DNA of 7,199 nucleotides from an uncultured Hyphomicrobiales bacterium (GTDB lineage: Bacteria > Pseudomonadota > Alphaproteobacteria > Rhizobiales > CAJQND01), in NCBI GenBank assembly GCA_905479595.1, contig CAJQND010000021.1, positions 1 through 7,199 on the forward strand, in the 5' to 3' direction. The notes under the pieces are model-generated. The model searched no databases. It was not told where the DNA came from and saw nothing but the letters and a program-made list of their open reading frames with translations. Numbering within the stretch: position 1 is the stretch's first letter; each line of letters starts with the position of its first letter. Positions 5,902-7,199 of this stretch are shown here, piece by piece. The translations under genes and the position numbers were made by a program.

Positions 5902-7104
5902 ATGTTAAAAAGGCGAAACAATCGTATGCGCATATTCTTTTCCCTGTTTACGGTGTTCTGTATGGCGTTGGCTGTGCCTAAAGGCGTGCCCGATGCTGCG
6001 GCGGCGGAAGCCGCCAAGCAGCCTGCGAAAAGTGAAAGCGTTGAAAAGGGAAAAAAGAAGAAGCAGGCTGCGCCTCAGGCAACGCTTGTCGGCATTGATG
6101 CGGTGGTTGAAGAACCTCTTACGCAAACCGTGCCGGTTCTTGGTCGCCTGGTGCCTATGCGTGGCGGCGATGTTTCTGCCGAAATCGCCGGTGGCGTTCA
6201 CAAGCTCACCGTCTCTGTCGGAGATCGCGTTAAGAAAGGTGATCTGATTGCTGAACTCGACAGCATTACCGCAAAGGCACGGCTTGAACTGTTAAATGCC
6301 GAGATCAATGTGGCAGAAGCAGATGTGACGTCTCTGGAAGCAGAACTTCGGTTGATTCAACTTGAGCTTGAGCGCCAAACCAAACTCAAAAAGTCCGGAG
6401 CATTTTCACGGGCAAAATTTGAAGACGCGATCCAAAAAGTTGCCAAGGCCGAAGCTAATATCCTGCGCGCCAAAGCGACTATATCGGCGCGTGAAGCCAA
6501 TAAAAGGCTCACGGATATTGTCGTCAAGAAAACCCGAATCAAAGCCCCTTATGACGGGGTTGTTCTGCGTAAACTCACTGAAGAAGGTGGTTTCGTGCGA
6601 GCTGGTGATGCAGTCGTTTCTCTCATCGCGGATAAAGATCTGGAGATCGAGGCTGACGTTCCGTCGAACCGGCTTGGCGGGCTGACAGTGGGGAGTGAAG
6701 TTCCCGTCATTTTGGAAGATGGGTCCAAGCACACGGCCGTTGTGCGAGCGGTTCTGCCAACAGAAAATCCGATGACACGCACAAGGCCCGTGCGTTTTAC
6801 CCCGACATTTGCCCAGGAAATGAGCGGGCTTGCGAATGCGCAAACGGTAACGATTGATGTGCCGGTTGGCGCAATGCGCCAAGTGGTGACGGTGCATAAA
6901 GACGCGATCATCAAGCGCGGCGGAAATAATCTCGTCTATGTGGTATCGGATGCCAAGGCCATGCCGCGGCCCATTGAATTAGGTGAATCAACAGGTGCGC
7001 GGGTTGAAGTAACCAAAGGGCTGAAGCCCGGTGAAGATGTGGTGGTGCGGGGAAATGAACGCCTTCTGCCCGGTTCCCCTGTTATGATCAGAAAAGGGTC
7101 CTGA
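5902..7104 (+). CDS. RND efflux pump periplasmic adaptor (membrane fusion protein)
   Basis: This 400-residue HlyD/AcrA-type adaptor links an inner-membrane RND pump to an outer-membrane channel. An N-terminal signal peptide (basic NRMR, hydrophobic IFFSLFTVFCMALAV, then an Ala-rich DAAAAEAA cleavage area near residue 35) sends it to the periplasm. The only Cys there is not in a lipobox, so it is probably not a lipoprotein. A lysine-rich linker (48-54) follows. The lipoyl half-motifs are at about 84-120 (GGVHKLTVSVGDRVKKGDLI) and 210-245 (TRIKAPYDGVVL). They are separated by an Ala/Glu-rich coiled-coil hairpin (about 121-205). A beta-barrel domain (about 246-325) and a membrane-proximal domain ending PGEDVVVRGNERLLPGSPV (376-394) complete it. 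An in-frame ATG at 5926 (residue 9) would leave an equally good signal peptide; neither start has a strong ribosome binding site. The RND gene follows 25 bp downstream. Exported substrate unknown. Confidence 0.93.
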   Translation: MLKRRNNRMRIFFSLFTVFCMALAVPKGVPDAAAAEAAKQPAKSESVEKGKKKKQAAPQATLVGIDAVVEEPLTQTVPVLGRLVPMRGGDVSAEIAGGVHKLTVSVGDRVKKGDLIAELDSITAKARLELLNAEINVAEADVTSLEAELRLIQLELERQTKLKKSGAFSRAKFEDAIQKVAKAEANILRAKATISAREANKRLTDIVVKKTRIKAPYDGVVLRKLTEEGGFVRAGDAVVSLIADKDLEIEADVPSNRLGGLTVGSEVPVILEDGSKHTAVVRAVLPTENPMTRTRPVRFTPTFAQEMSGLANAQTVTIDVPVGAMRQVVTVHKDAIIKRGGNNLVYVVSDAKAMPRPIELGESTGARVEVTKGLKPGEDVVVRGNERLLPGSPVMIRKGS

Positions 7105-7118
7105 CCGCGTCCGGTCAG
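7101..7118 (+). other. Intercistronic hairpin between adaptor and pump genes
   Basis: CTGACCG (7101-7107) and CGGTCAG (7112-7118) make a perfect 7-bp GC-rich stem with a 4-base loop. The adaptor's TGA stop (7102-7104) is inside the left arm. No T-run follows, so it is not an intrinsic terminator. It could stabilise the upstream message or set the adaptor-to-pump ratio. Confidence 0.45.
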
Positions 7119-7129
7119 GCGCTGGCAAC

Positions 7130-7199
7130 ATGAACATCATTAAAACATCCATTGAACGGCCAATTGCGGTGATATCGGCTGTGTTGATGGTTGTTATGT
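7130..7199 (+). CDS. RND efflux transporter permease, N-terminal fragment (continues past window)
   Basis: Only the first 23 codons are in the window. They read MNIIKTSIERPIAVISAVLM followed by VVM: a short cytoplasmic helix with the SIERPIAV pattern typical of AcrB-like (HAE-1 type) RND transporters, leading into the first membrane helix. Full-length relatives are over 1000 residues and work as proton-driven trimers with the periplasmic adaptor. The gene begins 25 bp after the adaptor, the standard order for such pumps. The ribosome binding site is weak (GGCGCTGG region), which fits coupling to the adaptor. Truncation is due to the window edge. The identification rests on a short stretch plus context. 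Confidence 0.82.
   Translation, partial: MNIIKTSIERPIAVISAVLMVVM

Noticed and set aside
6406..6897. 163-codon minus-strand frame antisense to the RND adaptor
   Set aside because: It overlaps a well-supported adaptor gene and its His/Arg/Phe-rich translation looks like an antisense shadow.

Overview
The window looks like a piece of an alphaproteobacterial chromosome with moderate GC content, possibly from a marine or host-associated Rhodobacterales- or Hyphomicrobiales-like bacterium. This is inferred from protein flavour: the FAD/GcvT demethylase-type dehydrogenase, the cytosolic PhnD-like protein and the RND adaptor all resemble alphaproteobacterial families. No rRNA, tRNA, insertion sequence, CRISPR array or phage gene is visible.

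Left half, minus strand. A large gene (2293 down to 1, cut by the window edge) encodes a dimethylglycine/sarcosine-dehydrogenase-like protein: an N-terminal FAD amine oxidase fused to a C-terminal GcvT-type folate domain. Upstream of it on the same strand (3402 to 2428) lies a membrane di-iron fatty-acid-desaturase-fold enzyme with three histidine boxes. The 134-bp gap between them holds a hairpin at the desaturase stop, an imperfect inverted repeat, and a small leader hairpin directly before a strong Shine-Dalgarno sequence.

Middle. A 162-bp divergent intergenic region (3403-3564) carries a perfect 12-bp palindrome (3531-3542), additional ACAAT/ATTGT half-sites and a second inverted repeat (3442-3460). 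It is a good candidate operator region shared by the two transcription directions.

Right half, plus strand. Five closely spaced genes follow: an XRE-type regulator with a large C-terminal domain; a PhnD-like substrate-binding-protein homologue with no signal peptide, overlapping the regulator by 4 bp; a YfcG-like glutathione transferase; a periplasmic adaptor of an RND efflux pump; and the first 23 codons of the RND pump itself.

Working model (inference). The regulator and the cytosolic binding protein may form a ligand-sensing pair that controls the divergent desaturase and dehydrogenase, which could act on an N-methylated compound. The glutathione transferase and efflux genes may be downstream members of the same transcript or simply neighbours. 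The sensor pair and its divergent promoter are the most interesting part of the window.
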